This document shows, piece by piece, positions 54,475-63,398 of a stretch of 64,000 nucleotides of DNA. The translations under genes were made by a program, and so were the position numbers. The stretch is from NCBI GenBank assembly GCA_016699695.1, contig CP065006.1, positions 1,674,001 through 1,738,000 on the forward strand, read 5' to 3'. The notes under the pieces were generated by a model. That model saw only the letters and a list, made by a program, of their open reading frames with translations. It was not told where the DNA came from and made no database searches. The stretch is from Bacteroidota bacterium (GTDB lineage Bacteria > Bacteroidota > Bacteroidia > Bacteroidales > UBA10428). The stretch's first letter is position 1. Each line of letters begins with the position of its first letter.

Positions 54475-57400
54475 ATGGAAAATTCTACGAACAAACTAAG
54501 GAAAACAATCAAAAAAGACCGTAAAGACCTCATTCAATATATCAATCTGCAACTTGCAGCGCTTGGCCAGCCCCTGTACCGTGATGAATACAATTCGAAA
54601 ACCAAATTTTCGAACGAAAAGTTTATCAGCCTCACCGAGGGGCTTATCAGTAGTTTCCGCGAAAAATCGCGCTTACTTTCCGGACATCTTTGCCCGGCCG
54701 ATTCGCGTATCCAGAAATTCATCGACAAATACCTGCTGGATATTCACTTTAGCAAGGACCTTCGATTGCCAAATGACACATTTGTGCTGAACCAAAAGGG
54801 GATGGGCCGCGAAGTGAGCCTTCCGCCCAATGGCCATACCTTTAAAAATGAGCTTGTAAGCTCGTACCGCCTAAAACAGGGTATTTTAAATAATCCCGCC
54901 AAGGACAAGCGCACTACAAAAGGAACCTTTCATATCGTAGAAGGCGGCCTCCCTGTACCTCTTGATAAAAAGGAAGTCCCAAAACTTACTTTTGCCCACA
55001 TGCTTTACGAAGCACTTCACCCTTCGGAACAACTTAAAATATTGCCTTTTACATCCAAACAAGATCTGAAAGCCCATGTTATGGTCTCTTTGCTGCTTAG
55101 ACCCGTTGTTTGCCCCGAAGTGAAAGGAGTGATTAAGCAAAAGAGCATGGAAATCAGGTTTTTTGCGCCTGGCAGCCTGGTAAGCAACCTCGATTTTGTG
55201 GAATCGATATTTGGAAATGCCGGCGATCCTAACCTAGCCATTAACGATGCTGCACTCGATATCGACCATTGGTCGGGCCATACAGGCTGCATCATACTCG
55301 CGCCCCATCTTACCAGCCTGAAGAAAAAAGACATTGGCCTGCCGCATTACGACAAGGCCACCGAGCGTCAGCGAAAAGACGGCATGTGCTATAAAAACCC
55401 CGATGAGTTGTACAACGATGGTGGTGCTTTTAAACTTACCTGTCGCGACGACCAGGGAGTAGTGATTACTCTTATCGCCGACAATTATTACGGTTATTCG
55501 AAAAAAGAGATAAAAACACAGATAGGTTATGCCGCCAACCTTTACGGTCTGGTGGAAGAGGAACATGCAGGTGGTGCCATCGCCTTTCCGCGTGCCAATA
55601 TGAGCGACAAAGTATATGGCGAAGTTTTCGCAAGCAAAATCAAGGGTACCTATACATTTAAGGAAGTTACCGAACTGCTCGGCGACCGTATCGAAGTTTT
55701 TCCTCACCAATATGCCATCGATAAAAAATATCCGGAATTGACCTTTATCCCTGAAAATGCCAATTTCGATGTCAATACCAACAGTGTAAGCTGGATGCTC
55801 AATGGAAGCCTGTTTAGCCTGAAACTTTCACCCGAAAAGGTATACATTCATCCCACAGGCCATAAATTTCAGCTAACCAAAAACCACTCACAGAATTTAT
55901 GGCGCATTATACACACCGATGCAGAAGGAACGTTTTGCCATAAACCCAGCACTGTGTCGGGTGGCGGAAAATCAGAGATTTCGAAGTCGATGCAAAATGC
56001 CATTAAAGACGGAACTTTTTACATACAAGACTTCGAAAAGGATTTTAAGCAAGTAGATAGGCTGATCCATTACGATTATACATACCGCTGGAAGACCATG
56101 CGCCCCGATGCCCAGCCTTCAAGGCCCTTTCTTAGTCCGATGCGTGCCCTTGGGTCGGCAGTGAAACTGCTCACCCCTTCGGAACAATATAACGACGAGT
56201 ACAACAAATTTCTCTCGGAAATTCCTGAACAGGTGAGAGCATTGGCACTATTTGTAAAACGCCTTTACCGTGCCGATGAATCCACTACCAACTGGAAAGA
56301 CCAATTTAGTGTTGAAATTGTGAACGGTCGCCAGGGTAATGCCCTCTTGCACAAAAACCAGCCTGTTATAGCCAGTTTCGTGCGTATTGGTTTTAACAAT
56401 GAAGGCAACTGGTTTTTGCATAAGTTGCGTTCTGACTTTATTCCCAGCCAGAAAATTCAGATGGAAGACGATATCACTGCTTCCATTACAGTATCGAGCA
56501 AGCTTTTAAAAGGCCTGAACCCGGAATACACCAATAAGAGCGTAAAAATCGTGACCAACTGCGAAAGTTACCTCTTTCAGCGTCCTGACGATGCCGTTAT
56601 CAGGGGTTATGACAAAGGTGCTGAATCCGACATTGTCTCGGACGGAACCTTTCTTACCAACTATGAACCCCTTACACGCAAGGATGCAATAGAGCTACTG
56701 GAAGATACCATCAACTTCGATAAATATACCCAGCCGGTAAAAACATTTATTAGCAGTGTAGCTGAAAGCGAAGAAGATTGTTACTTCGTAACCCCTTCTC
56801 ATACACGTATTGTTGATGGTGAACCCACAAACAATCCACGCTACCTCGAACGGAACCGTTTTGCCGAGGAGAACCTGGAATCTTACACTGCAGAAATTGG
56901 TATGCGGCTTCACCGAAAAATTAAATCGAACGAACCGGTATACTTCCCGGTAAATGCCGTGCTGCCCGGGCGCAGAAATAATCCTGCCGATCTTAAAGCC
57001 AACATTCGGCCTCTTGCAGTTTACAACCCTATACACTATCAGGAATTGCCCGAATTGTTTATGGATTTTATCTGCAGCTTAACCGGTAAATCGCCCTCTA
57101 CCACAGGTGCAGGCTCGGAAGGAGCCCTCACAAAAGGACCGTTTAATATGCTCATTCCGACTACCGACCTGAACAATGCCCTTTTATCTTTTATACTTAC
57201 CGAATACCAGGGCTTTAGTTCAGCGGCAGGCTATATTGGTTCCGAATACCGCTTCGATCACGATATCAGCATCCTGGTTCCAGAAATATGGGCCCGTCTC
57301 GTACCGGAAGACCGCGATCCTAAACTGCTGATCCGAAATGGAAGTCTCGAGAAATTGAATGATTTCGAATACAAGGGAAAGAAAGTGCTGGCCAGTCGGC

Positions 57401-57948
57401 TTGGATACAGGATTACTGAAAATTTCGCCTTCCGCTGTATGAACCGGCTGTTCGATGAGCCTTTGGCAGTGTTTAACGAAAAAATGCTGAAGCCTGAATT
57501 GCAAAACATGGATGAATATGTCGACGGAATTGACAACATTGTTGAAGCACAGCGCAAAGTAGCCCTCAGCTATTTCGAAGATGGCAGTGTGGAAGCCGCC
57601 ATTCCGCCGTTGAAAATATTATTGCATGTGATGGCTTATGGACAGTACGAAGGTAAAGATATAAGCCATCCGGAACTTCGTAAGATGTTCGAACGCGAGT
57701 ATGTGGTAAAAAGCAGCTGGTATAAAGACAGGCTTAAACGCAAACAAGAAATTTCGCAACGCACTATCAAGGATCAACTTGATTACACGGAGAACTTCAT
57801 TGCTAACCCCAACAATGCTGAAATTGTTCGCAAAATGAACCTCGTGGAGCGATTTGATGCTGCTAAATTGAGGTTGCTCTACATTCAGTCAGACAAGTTT
57901 ATCGAAGACATTGAAGGAAGCATTGGTGCTGACCCGCTCATGCGATAA
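54475..57948 (+). CDS. 1157-aa protein, probable PPi-type phosphoenolpyruvate carboxykinase
   Basis: A soluble 1157-aa protein with no signal peptide. It resembles the long, single-chain PPi-dependent PEPCK family (about 1100-1200 aa) in length and in Gly-rich loops, such as STVSGGGKSEISKS (about 492-505), and motifs DALDIDHWSGHTG-like near 265 and TTGAGSEGALTKGPF near 880. The enzyme interconverts oxaloacetate + PPi and PEP + Pi + CO2. I give this identity from recollection of the family; the sequence alone does not prove it. The gene is single, with its own promoter and terminator. An ion-pumping pyrophosphatase that also uses PPi is at 31676. Confidence 0.65.
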   Translation: MENSTNKLRKTIKKDRKDLIQYINLQLAALGQPLYRDEYNSKTKFSNEKFISLTEGLISSFREKSRLLSGHLCPADSRIQKFIDKYLLDIHFSKDLRLPNDTFVLNQKGMGREVSLPPNGHTFKNELVSSYRLKQGILNNPAKDKRTTKGTFHIVEGGLPVPLDKKEVPKLTFAHMLYEALHPSEQLKILPFTSKQDLKAHVMVSLLLRPVVCPEVKGVIKQKSMEIRFFAPGSLVSNLDFVESIFGNAGDPNLAINDAALDIDHWSGHTGCIILAPHLTSLKKKDIGLPHYDKATERQRKDGMCYKNPDELYNDGGAFKLTCRDDQGVVITLIADNYYGYSKKEIKTQIGYAANLYGLVEEEHAGGAIAFPRANMSDKVYGEVFASKIKGTYTFKEVTELLGDRIEVFPHQYAIDKKYPELTFIPENANFDVNTNSVSWMLNGSLFSLKLSPEKVYIHPTGHKFQLTKNHSQNLWRIIHTDAEGTFCHKPSTVSGGGKSEISKSMQNAIKDGTFYIQDFEKDFKQVDRLIHYDYTYRWKTMRPDAQPSRPFLSPMRALGSAVKLLTPSEQYNDEYNKFLSEIPEQVRALALFVKRLYRADESTTNWKDQFSVEIVNGRQGNALLHKNQPVIASFVRIGFNNEGNWFLHKLRSDFIPSQKIQMEDDITASITVSSKLLKGLNPEYTNKSVKIVTNCESYLFQRPDDAVIRGYDKGAESDIVSDGTFLTNYEPLTRKDAIELLEDTINFDKYTQPVKTFISSVAESEEDCYFVTPSHTRIVDGEPTNNPRYLERNRFAEENLESYTAEIGMRLHRKIKSNEPVYFPVNAVLPGRRNNPADLKANIRPLAVYNPIHYQELPELFMDFICSLTGKSPSTTGAGSEGALTKGPFNMLIPTTDLNNALLSFILTEYQGFSSAAGYIGSEYRFDHDISILVPEIWARLVPEDRDPKLLIRNGSLEKLNDFEYKGKKVLASRLGYRITENFAFRCMNRLFDEPLAVFNEKMLKPELQNMDEYVDGIDNIVEAQRKVALSYFEDGSVEAAIPPLKILLHVMAYGQYEGKDISHPELRKMFEREYVVKSSWYKDRLKRKQEISQRTIKDQLDYTENFIANPNNAEIVRKMNLVERFDAAKLRLLYIQSDKFIEDIEGSIGADPLMR

Positions 57949-57970
57949 AGCTATCGAAGAACATACCACA

Positions 57971-58007
57971 GACCGCTCTTGAAAATCCATGGGCGGTCAT
58001 TTTTTTT
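57971..58007 (+). terminator. intrinsic terminator of the PEPCK-like gene
   Basis: The stem GACCGC/GCGGTC (57971-57976 with 57993-57998) is followed by A then eight T. Confidence 0.85.
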
Positions 58008-58087
58008 GACTGCGCTTATAGCCTCAGTTTTGAATTCCGTTTTCAACTGCCAACAAATTTCGCCGAAAGTGCTTACCTTGGTCCTGT

Positions 58088-58480
58088 ATGCCAGGGATTT
58101 TTACCTTTCATAAAAAAGAACATCTTTGCCTCGAAAAACAGATCGAAAATCTGTTTAGCAATGGACGTTGGTTGCGCAGCGAGCACCTTCGTTTGGTGTA
58201 CCTTATCCATCCGGTTAAACACGAGGTGCCGGTACAGGTGATGTTTTCAGTATCCAAAAAAAACTTCCGCAGGGCCGTAAAGCGTAACCTCCTAAAAAGG
58301 CGACTAAGAGAAGCTTACAGGCTCCGAAAACAATCTTTTATACAGGGTTTACCCGAAGGCGATTTATTGCTTCATCTAGGCTTTGTGTATTCAAGTGATG
58401 AACTCGCCGATTTTGCAACTGTACAGAGTGAACTCAGCTACCTTTTAATGCAACTCGCAAACCGTCTCAAAAAGAACTAA
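58088..58480 (+). CDS. rnpA: ribonuclease P protein component
   Basis: A 130-aa protein. It shows the family hallmark KKNFRRAVKRNLLKRRLREAYRL (basic helix and RNR motif, about residues 57-79) after PVQVMFSVSKKN. RnpA stabilises the RNase P RNA and pre-tRNA interaction. It is intact, but its 3' 219 bases are repeated, with divergence, at 63399-63617. The next-gene context differs from the usual order. Confidence 0.93.
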   Translation: MPGIFTFHKKEHLCLEKQIENLFSNGRWLRSEHLRLVYLIHPVKHEVPVQVMFSVSKKNFRRAVKRNLLKRRLREAYRLRKQSFIQGLPEGDLLLHLGFVYSSDELADFATVQSELSYLLMQLANRLKKN

Positions 58481-58512
58481 AAACCAATTTTTGCTTATGC
58501 TTGCTTTGGTTT
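58481..58512 (+). repeat. hairpin after rnpA
   Basis: AAACCAA (58481-58487) can pair with TTGGTTT (58506-58512), a 7-bp stem starting directly at the stop. No T-run follows, so it may be a weak terminator or a transcript 3' end. Confidence 0.35.
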
Positions 58513-58565
58513 ATTAATTTGTCAACCACTTAACAAATATAGCCAGACTTTAATGTTTAAAGATA

Positions 58566-59525
58566 TTACCCAGGTGAGACAAAAGCCACACCTGGGTATA
58601 ATTCAAGCTCATCTAGCTTGCATTTTACAAGCCTCATTTCAAAAATGTTAAATGCCTTAATCACTGTTGTAACTCCCTCCATGGATAAGACGCAGATAAT
58701 CATACTGCCATTATCTATTAAGGAAGAAATATCGATGTGGGAATTCGTAGTATGGCTTGTAACTATTTTTTTTCCATCGATAGTATAAATAGAAAATGTT
58801 GCCCTTTTGTTATGCGGATTATTAAAAACCAAGCTATTGCCATGCTGCTGCAGATTTAGTTGATTTTCAGATTCATCATGAATATTTTGTGCTGAAGTAG
58901 GATTGACGAAAACAAAATATCCTGTATTTGACCCGCTATTACAGCCGGCCGAATCAATTATATATTGACTATATTCTGTCGATTCCAATGGTTTGCACCA
59001 TGCATTTATTCTTGCAGAATCATCCAGCCATTTGGATGGCGTCCAATAGTATTCTATCGGTGGAATACCTCCACCAACAAAAATATTATCAAAAAATTGA
59101 ATGCTATCCCCTTTAGAAAGATAAAACACATATTCTGCTGTAAGATAAATAAAACTCGAACATTTTATAATAATGGTATCGACAGCTATATTTCCCTCAC
59201 TATCCTGAACCGATAAATAAAAGCCCCAAGGACTATTTTCTTTACCATATCCAATTAAAAATGAATTTGCGATACTTGTATCGTTTAAATAATCACTTGC
59301 AGTAAATGTTAAAGTAGATGATACAGTTTTTGGATCACAACTCCAAACATAGGTATAGGGTGCAACACCGTTGAATAATTCAACCTGCGAACCAATAAAT
59401 ATAGTATCTGCATACGAACCAACACAGAAGGAAGTATCACTGCCGCAACTTACTCAGAACTCTGTGCTTTGCGATGATACTATGCTACTCGCAAAAAGGA
59501 GTATACTGATTATTGGAAATTTCAT
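58566..59525 (-). pseudogene. secreted protein gene with one internal stop codon
   Basis: Starting at ATG 59525 the frame gives a signal peptide (MKFPIISILLFASSIVSSQ), then a TGA at 59456-59454 (codon 24), then 295 more codons in the same frame to a stop at 58566. The downstream part has a SprB-like or PKD-like repeat (CGSDTSFCVGSYADTIF, FNGVAPYTYVWS), a second such unit (VGGGIPPIEYYWTP), and a T9SS-tail-like region (FSIYTIDGKKIVTS). Only this one codon breaks the gene, so the loss is recent, or the base is an error. The final 20-odd residues run on through an inverted repeat, so the natural stop may also be lost. Confidence 0.7.
58568..58597. repeat. perfect 9-bp inverted repeat
   Basis: ACCCAGGTG (58568-58576) and CACCTGGGT (58589-58597) flank a 12-base spacer. 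It lies between rnpA and the broken gene, whose last codons run through it. No T-run in either direction, so not a normal terminator. Confidence 0.5.
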
Positions 59526-59536
59526 TCTTTTACTTT

Positions 59537-59598
59537 GTTAATATCATTGTCTTTGCACCCACAATTACTCCATCGGCTACCAGTGCGTATTTGTACAT
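59537..59598 (-). pseudogene. remnant of a T9SS C-terminal tail
   Basis: These 62 bases match 61799-61860 with two mismatches (60/62, counted by eye). On the minus strand they encode the last 20-odd residues (YKYALVADGVIVGAKTM...) of a T9SS sorting domain with its own stop, but no gene is attached upstream. It is what remains of a lost sister of the S74-type cargo gene. Confidence 0.7.
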
Positions 59599-59658
59599 AA
59601 CTAAGCGAATACACTGCTATTAAGGCTTTACTCAATCTTTTATTATGTTTTGTTGAAA

Positions 59659-60864
59659 CTAGTTGCAAGCAGGAGTAATATTCACAACTAAAATGCTGCC
59701 CTTCTCAACCTCAAACTCTCCATTGATTTCAAATAATTCTGTATTTATATACAACGCGTTACCGGTTGTTACTTTAATTCTATAGGCTGCTGGAATAGTA
59801 ACGTTACGCGCAATAATGGATTCGTTTTGATAAATATTACTCTGGATACTATATAACGCTGATGCATAAAAACAAGGATAGAAAGTTGTCTTAAAGTTTT
59901 CGATATGCGAATGTATTGTGCTAATCTGACATGGTGTAATCGCTGACATGTCTGCATTATAATCCATTAAATTATTTGAACAAAATTGCCCACCCCAACA
60001 ACATGGATCTACTATTCCACGATTATGCAATTCCTCCCAAGTGGGGGTATCTTCGCAATTGTCATCGCAATAACTAGCAGTAACCCCATCACAACAAGCA
60101 CCCTGATTTTTACGAGTTGGATGATATAATGATAAGTTATGTCCTATCTCATGGTTAACAATTTTGTCAAAACCATTAGTAATATTCCACCAAACACCAT
60201 CACTCAGATATCTCAAATAATTATTATAATAACCATGAGATTCAGCAATTGAACCATTTAAATATGCTACCCCACCACCATTACCCCAGGTGGTTAAAAA
60301 TAAATTAATAGCTGCCCCATTATTTTTAGTAAAATATCCGAGTGAACCTATACCCCCATTTTCATACAGGTCGGTATCTTCGTGAAAAAATACTCCGTTA
60401 AGTACATACCTGTAATTTATAGGTAAAGCTGGAACTGTCGGTGTGGGTTGAAGCCTCATTAACTGATTATTGGCTAAAGCATTATTACAATAATATATTA
60501 ACTCTTCTGCATGCTTGTAACCATTATAGCTATTGGAAGGATTTACTCCATCCCAGTCTTTTGCAAAATTTCCGGATCCATCATCCTTTAATATATAATG
60601 AACATTAACACGAAGATATTTTATTACATCGGTTGATTTAAAATTGGGTATTGAAGGGGAAGCTGGGCTATATTGGGTTGGATCGTCAATTATATCATTC
60701 TCTTCCCACTCTTGCGAGAAAACGCAAGTTGTAATTACTATTAATAGAATAAGTAGTATACTTTGCCTTTTTATCCGAACAAAATTATTTTTTAAAGGTC
60801 GGATTAAGCTCGTTCCGAATGATCCGTATTCAGAGGTATTTAGATATAAACAAGCTCGTTTCAT
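59659..60864 (-). CDS. secreted zinc metalloprotease, metzincin (M43-like)
   Basis: A 401-aa protein. An N-terminal extension precedes a signal segment (about residues 33-50). The zinc site is HEIGHNLSLYH (His238, Glu239, His242, His248), with the Met-turn NNLMDY around Met300. Several Cys (257, 258, 266, 270, 288, 289, 295) suggest disulfides. The C-terminal part (about 345-401) resembles a short 'three-coathanger stack' beta module common in T9SS cargo; I do not see a full sorting domain after it. Its ATG shares four bases (ATGA) with the stop of the upstream T9SS protein gene. Confidence 0.82.
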   Translation of the reverse strand: MKRACLYLNTSEYGSFGTSLIRPLKNNFVRIKRQSILLILLIVITTCVFSQEWEENDIIDDPTQYSPASPSIPNFKSTDVIKYLRVNVHYILKDDGSGNFAKDWDGVNPSNSYNGYKHAEELIYYCNNALANNQLMRLQPTPTVPALPINYRYVLNGVFFHEDTDLYENGGIGSLGYFTKNNGAAINLFLTTWGNGGGVAYLNGSIAESHGYYNNYLRYLSDGVWWNITNGFDKIVNHEIGHNLSLYHPTRKNQGACCDGVTASYCDDNCEDTPTWEELHNRGIVDPCCWGGQFCSNNLMDYNADMSAITPCQISTIHSHIENFKTTFYPCFYASALYSIQSNIYQNESIIARNVTIPAAYRIKVTTGNALYINTELFEINGEFEVEKGSILVVNITPACN

Positions 60865-61781
60865 AATTTTATAAATTTTCTTGTTGTTGTTAGCTTACCA
60901 TCTTGAATTATTCTGATTGTATATATACCCTCACTAATACCAGAAATATCAATAGTTGTCAAGGTGGAAGAAATTTTATTTATCGATAGAAGTTGGCCAT
61001 AAATATTGTATACTTCTATTTGAGCATCAGATGAAGTCAATGAATTTATCTCGATTGTAATCTTTTCATTTGTTTTTGTTGGGTATATGGAGTATGAATT
61101 TGAAGTATTGACTGTTTCGAAATTTGTATTATAAGCTATAAGCGTATCGCAAGGTTTCGTGCCTATTTTGTATAACCCAAGCTCATTATCAGAATAACAC
61201 CTTAAACTACCAATAGCTGGAAGGTCATCCATAATTTCGCAAGTATTCACATATTCCGGATAAAAACCAGAGTAGCTCCCCAGTTTTTCAACGATACGGT
61301 AATATTGCCATACAGAATAATCGGTAGGCGAACAAATCAACCCCTTTAATTCAACATTATTTATTGTTTGTGTATAAATTGAATCAATTAACACACTTCC
61401 TGACTTTTCATCAGAACATGGATTAATTCCATCACTGTAAAAATTCATTTTATCTCCTTTTTCATCAGAAAAATTATAGAGAACCTTAAAAAGGTTATCG
61501 GCCCAATAAAATATAGTATCGCCCGATTGGTGTATAAATTCATTTCCCCAATCTACTGAATCACCATTGGATGTGTAGTAAATCATATGTATTATTCTGG
61601 CAGATAAACTGTTTATTGTTGTATCTCTAATAGAAGTGAATTTTACATAGCCTTCATCTGGTGGGTTCAAATCTTCAACTTTGTCGAAATACCAGACCGC
61701 ACCAATTGGAGCAAATTCTTGTTGGGCACATATTTCTATAATGCCACAAATAGTTAGTATAAAAAAAAGAATCTGTTTCAT
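60861..61781 (-). CDS. T9SS type A sorting-domain secreted protein
   Basis: A 306-aa protein with a signal peptide (ending CAQ). The body is beta-rich with no recognised domain. The last ~75 residues form a type A T9SS sorting domain: YSIYPTKTNEKITIEI, AQIEVYNIYGQLL, and GIYTIRIIQDGKLTTTRKFIKL. It is exported through the outer membrane and either anchored or released by the T9SS sortase. It is 4-base coupled with the metalloprotease and lies 10 bases after the S74-type gene. Confidence 0.85.
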   Translation of the reverse strand: MKQILFFILTICGIIEICAQQEFAPIGAVWYFDKVEDLNPPDEGYVKFTSIRDTTINSLSARIIHMIYYTSNGDSVDWGNEFIHQSGDTIFYWADNLFKVLYNFSDEKGDKMNFYSDGINPCSDEKSGSVLIDSIYTQTINNVELKGLICSPTDYSVWQYYRIVEKLGSYSGFYPEYVNTCEIMDDLPAIGSLRCYSDNELGLYKIGTKPCDTLIAYNTNFETVNTSNSYSIYPTKTNEKITIEINSLTSSDAQIEVYNIYGQLLSINKISSTLTTIDISGISEGIYTIRIIQDGKLTTTRKFIKL

Positions 61782-61791
61782 AATTCCTTTA

Positions 61792-62850
61792 TTAATTCGT
61801 TAATATCATTGTCTTTGCACCCACAATTACTCCATCGGCTATCAATGCGTATTTGTACATGCCGGGTTGCAGTTCGTTGGCATAAATAGTTACACTGCCA
61901 TATTCGCGTTGAGCAATGCTTATGTTTTTTAGTTGTTTGCCCTGCAAATCGTAAATATAGATAGTTGCATTACTTATTGTAGAAGTAAGATAGAAATCAA
62001 TGGTAGTTTCCTGGTTAAACGGATTGGGTTTGTTTTGCGAAAGAGTAGCGGTATTTTCAAAGCTTTCCTGAAAATCGTTGCTGGCAGCTTTTAACTTCGG
62101 TTCCTGTTTATTTGCTGCTTTTAGTTTTTCAATTTCAATATTCTGCTCTTTTATGGCCTCTATAAGCAGGCCTACAAGGCTTGTATAATCAATCGCCAGG
62201 GTGCCATCGGCTGAAGTGCGCACCACTTCGGGTACAATGGGTTCAACGTCCTGAGCAATTAAACCAAGATGTTTACGGGCTTTTTCCTTTTCTATTCTTG
62301 CATTTAAAGCGGTGTCAGGTGTACTTTTATTCGTATTGGAGCCTTCTGAAGAAAAATCTTCTCCCGCCAGGTTTGAATCAGCTTCAAAAAATCCTTCCAT
62401 ATTTGAGGAGTCGGCTTCAACAGCATCTTTATACAAATAACTTACTCCTTCTAGTTGTAATACTTTTTCGAGTGCATTATCTATCTTAGTAATATCTTTT
62501 TTAAGGTTTTTGTCGGAACTTTGTAAATATCCTTTTGCCCAAACCTCGCCATTACCGGTAACATAAAAACGTTCGTCACCATTTAAGGAAACAATCATAC
62601 TTTTTACATAACTTCCTGTTACATTGCTTCTAAATGCGTTTGCCCAAGCGTCGCCTACACTATAGTATAGATTTGTGGTTCCGCTTAACTTTATTCCTCC
62701 GCCATTTTCCTTATAGATACAAAAATCGTTCGTTGAGTTTAAACCCATCCATGCCTTTCGGGTAGCATTTTGCTGAAATTGCAAGTACTGCCAGGAATTA
62801 GTGGTATTATTAAATGACAAAGGCGAACTACTATTTGTGGTAATGGTCAT
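61792..62850 (-). CDS. S74 chaperone-like, T9SS-tailed surface protein; frame interrupted upstream
   Basis: The visible frame from ATG 62850 gives 352 aa. An S74-type (endosialidase chaperone) domain is marked by SSDKNLKKDITKIDNALEKV (about 112) and ends in EKEKARKHLGLIAQDVEPIVPEVV; a T9SS type A tail follows (NPFNQETTIDFYL, IYIYDLQGKQLKNI, YALIADGVIVGAKTM). No signal peptide is encoded after 62850. The codons just upstream (LFVVSINAQVKVGSAGN) are a signal-peptide end, but the only ATG that could supply its beginning (62977) is out of frame because of the 8-bp repeat. In the present sequence the export-competent protein cannot be made. Confidence 0.8.
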   Translation of the reverse strand: MTITTNSSSPLSFNNTTNSWQYLQFQQNATRKAWMGLNSTNDFCIYKENGGGIKLSGTTNLYYSVGDAWANAFRSNVTGSYVKSMIVSLNGDERFYVTGNGEVWAKGYLQSSDKNLKKDITKIDNALEKVLQLEGVSYLYKDAVEADSSNMEGFFEADSNLAGEDFSSEGSNTNKSTPDTALNARIEKEKARKHLGLIAQDVEPIVPEVVRTSADGTLAIDYTSLVGLLIEAIKEQNIEIEKLKAANKQEPKLKAASNDFQESFENTATLSQNKPNPFNQETTIDFYLTSTISNATIYIYDLQGKQLKNISIAQREYGSVTIYANELQPGMYKYALIADGVIVGAKTMILTN

Positions 62851-62887
62851 ATTACCGGCACTTCCTACTTTAACCTGTGCGTTAATG

Positions 62888-62977
62888 CTAACTACAAATA
62901 AGAATGAAAGAATGAAAGAATGAAAGAATGAAAGAATGAAAGAATGAAAGAATTAGAAATTTTTTTGACTTTTTCAT
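62888..62977 (-). other. out-of-frame leader ORF of the S74-type gene
   Basis: From ATG 62977 the frame reads 29 aa (MKKSKKFLILSF, then hydrophobic repeats of FHSFILS) and stops at TAG 62890-62888. The first residues are an ideal signal-peptide start: basic n-region and hydrophobic core. The distance from 62977 to 62850 is 127 bases (127 = 3x42+1), so the two halves are one base out of register. Adding one 8-bp unit (135 bases) joins them. Confidence 0.75.
62903..62950. repeat. six perfect tandem copies of 8-bp AATGAAAG
   Basis: 62903-62950 is (AATGAAAG)x6 on the + strand. It lies inside the hydrophobic core of the presumed signal peptide. Because the unit length is not a multiple of 3, each gain or loss shifts the reading frame. 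Confidence 0.95.
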
Positions 62978-63398
62978 GATAATTTGGATTTAGGTTATAA
63001 AATAAATGTTAACGTTATTTCAATTGTTGTAAACTTATTACCAGCAGTTTCCTATAATTTAAACCGTATTTCCAATAAATTTCAATAACCGGTAAATTCC
63101 TGTATACTTTTTAAACAAAAAGTGTAAAACATAACTTCGTTTCAAACACTAATCACTGTGCAAATAAGTACCATTAAGGTATAAAATGTCACCAAAATAG
63201 CATGATAAATGTCACTAATCGATCCTATTTAGTTTCGTTCTAAATAAAATAAGTGCAAAAAGCAGTATACTATGTAAAAACACCAAATTACGAAGTGTCT
63301 TGTCTCTAAAACGGCATAGTTTATTTTTATCGCCAAACTAGCCCATAAGATTTTCATATATCTCTAAATCTTCCGCACTAAAGTGGTCAAGTCAGGAG
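62978..63398. other. AT-rich region between the cargo genes and the rnpA fragment
   Basis: No intact gene. Two ATGTCAC boxes (63186-63192 and 63209-63215, 23 bases apart) stand in the same direction. On the minus strand, 63391-63338 is an 17-codon in-frame tail (LDHFSAEDLEIYENLMG then stop) that looks like the end of a small protein, with no beginning. These fit a recombination scar. Confidence 0.35.

Noticed and set aside
59454..59456. TGA read as selenocysteine or Trp
   Set aside because: No SECIS-like structure or homologous selenoprotein family, and other genes in the window end in TGA in the usual way.
63338..63391. Minus-strand 17-codon tail LDHFSAEDLEIYENLMG
   Set aside because: It may be a leftover of a small protein gene, but it has no start and cannot be assigned.
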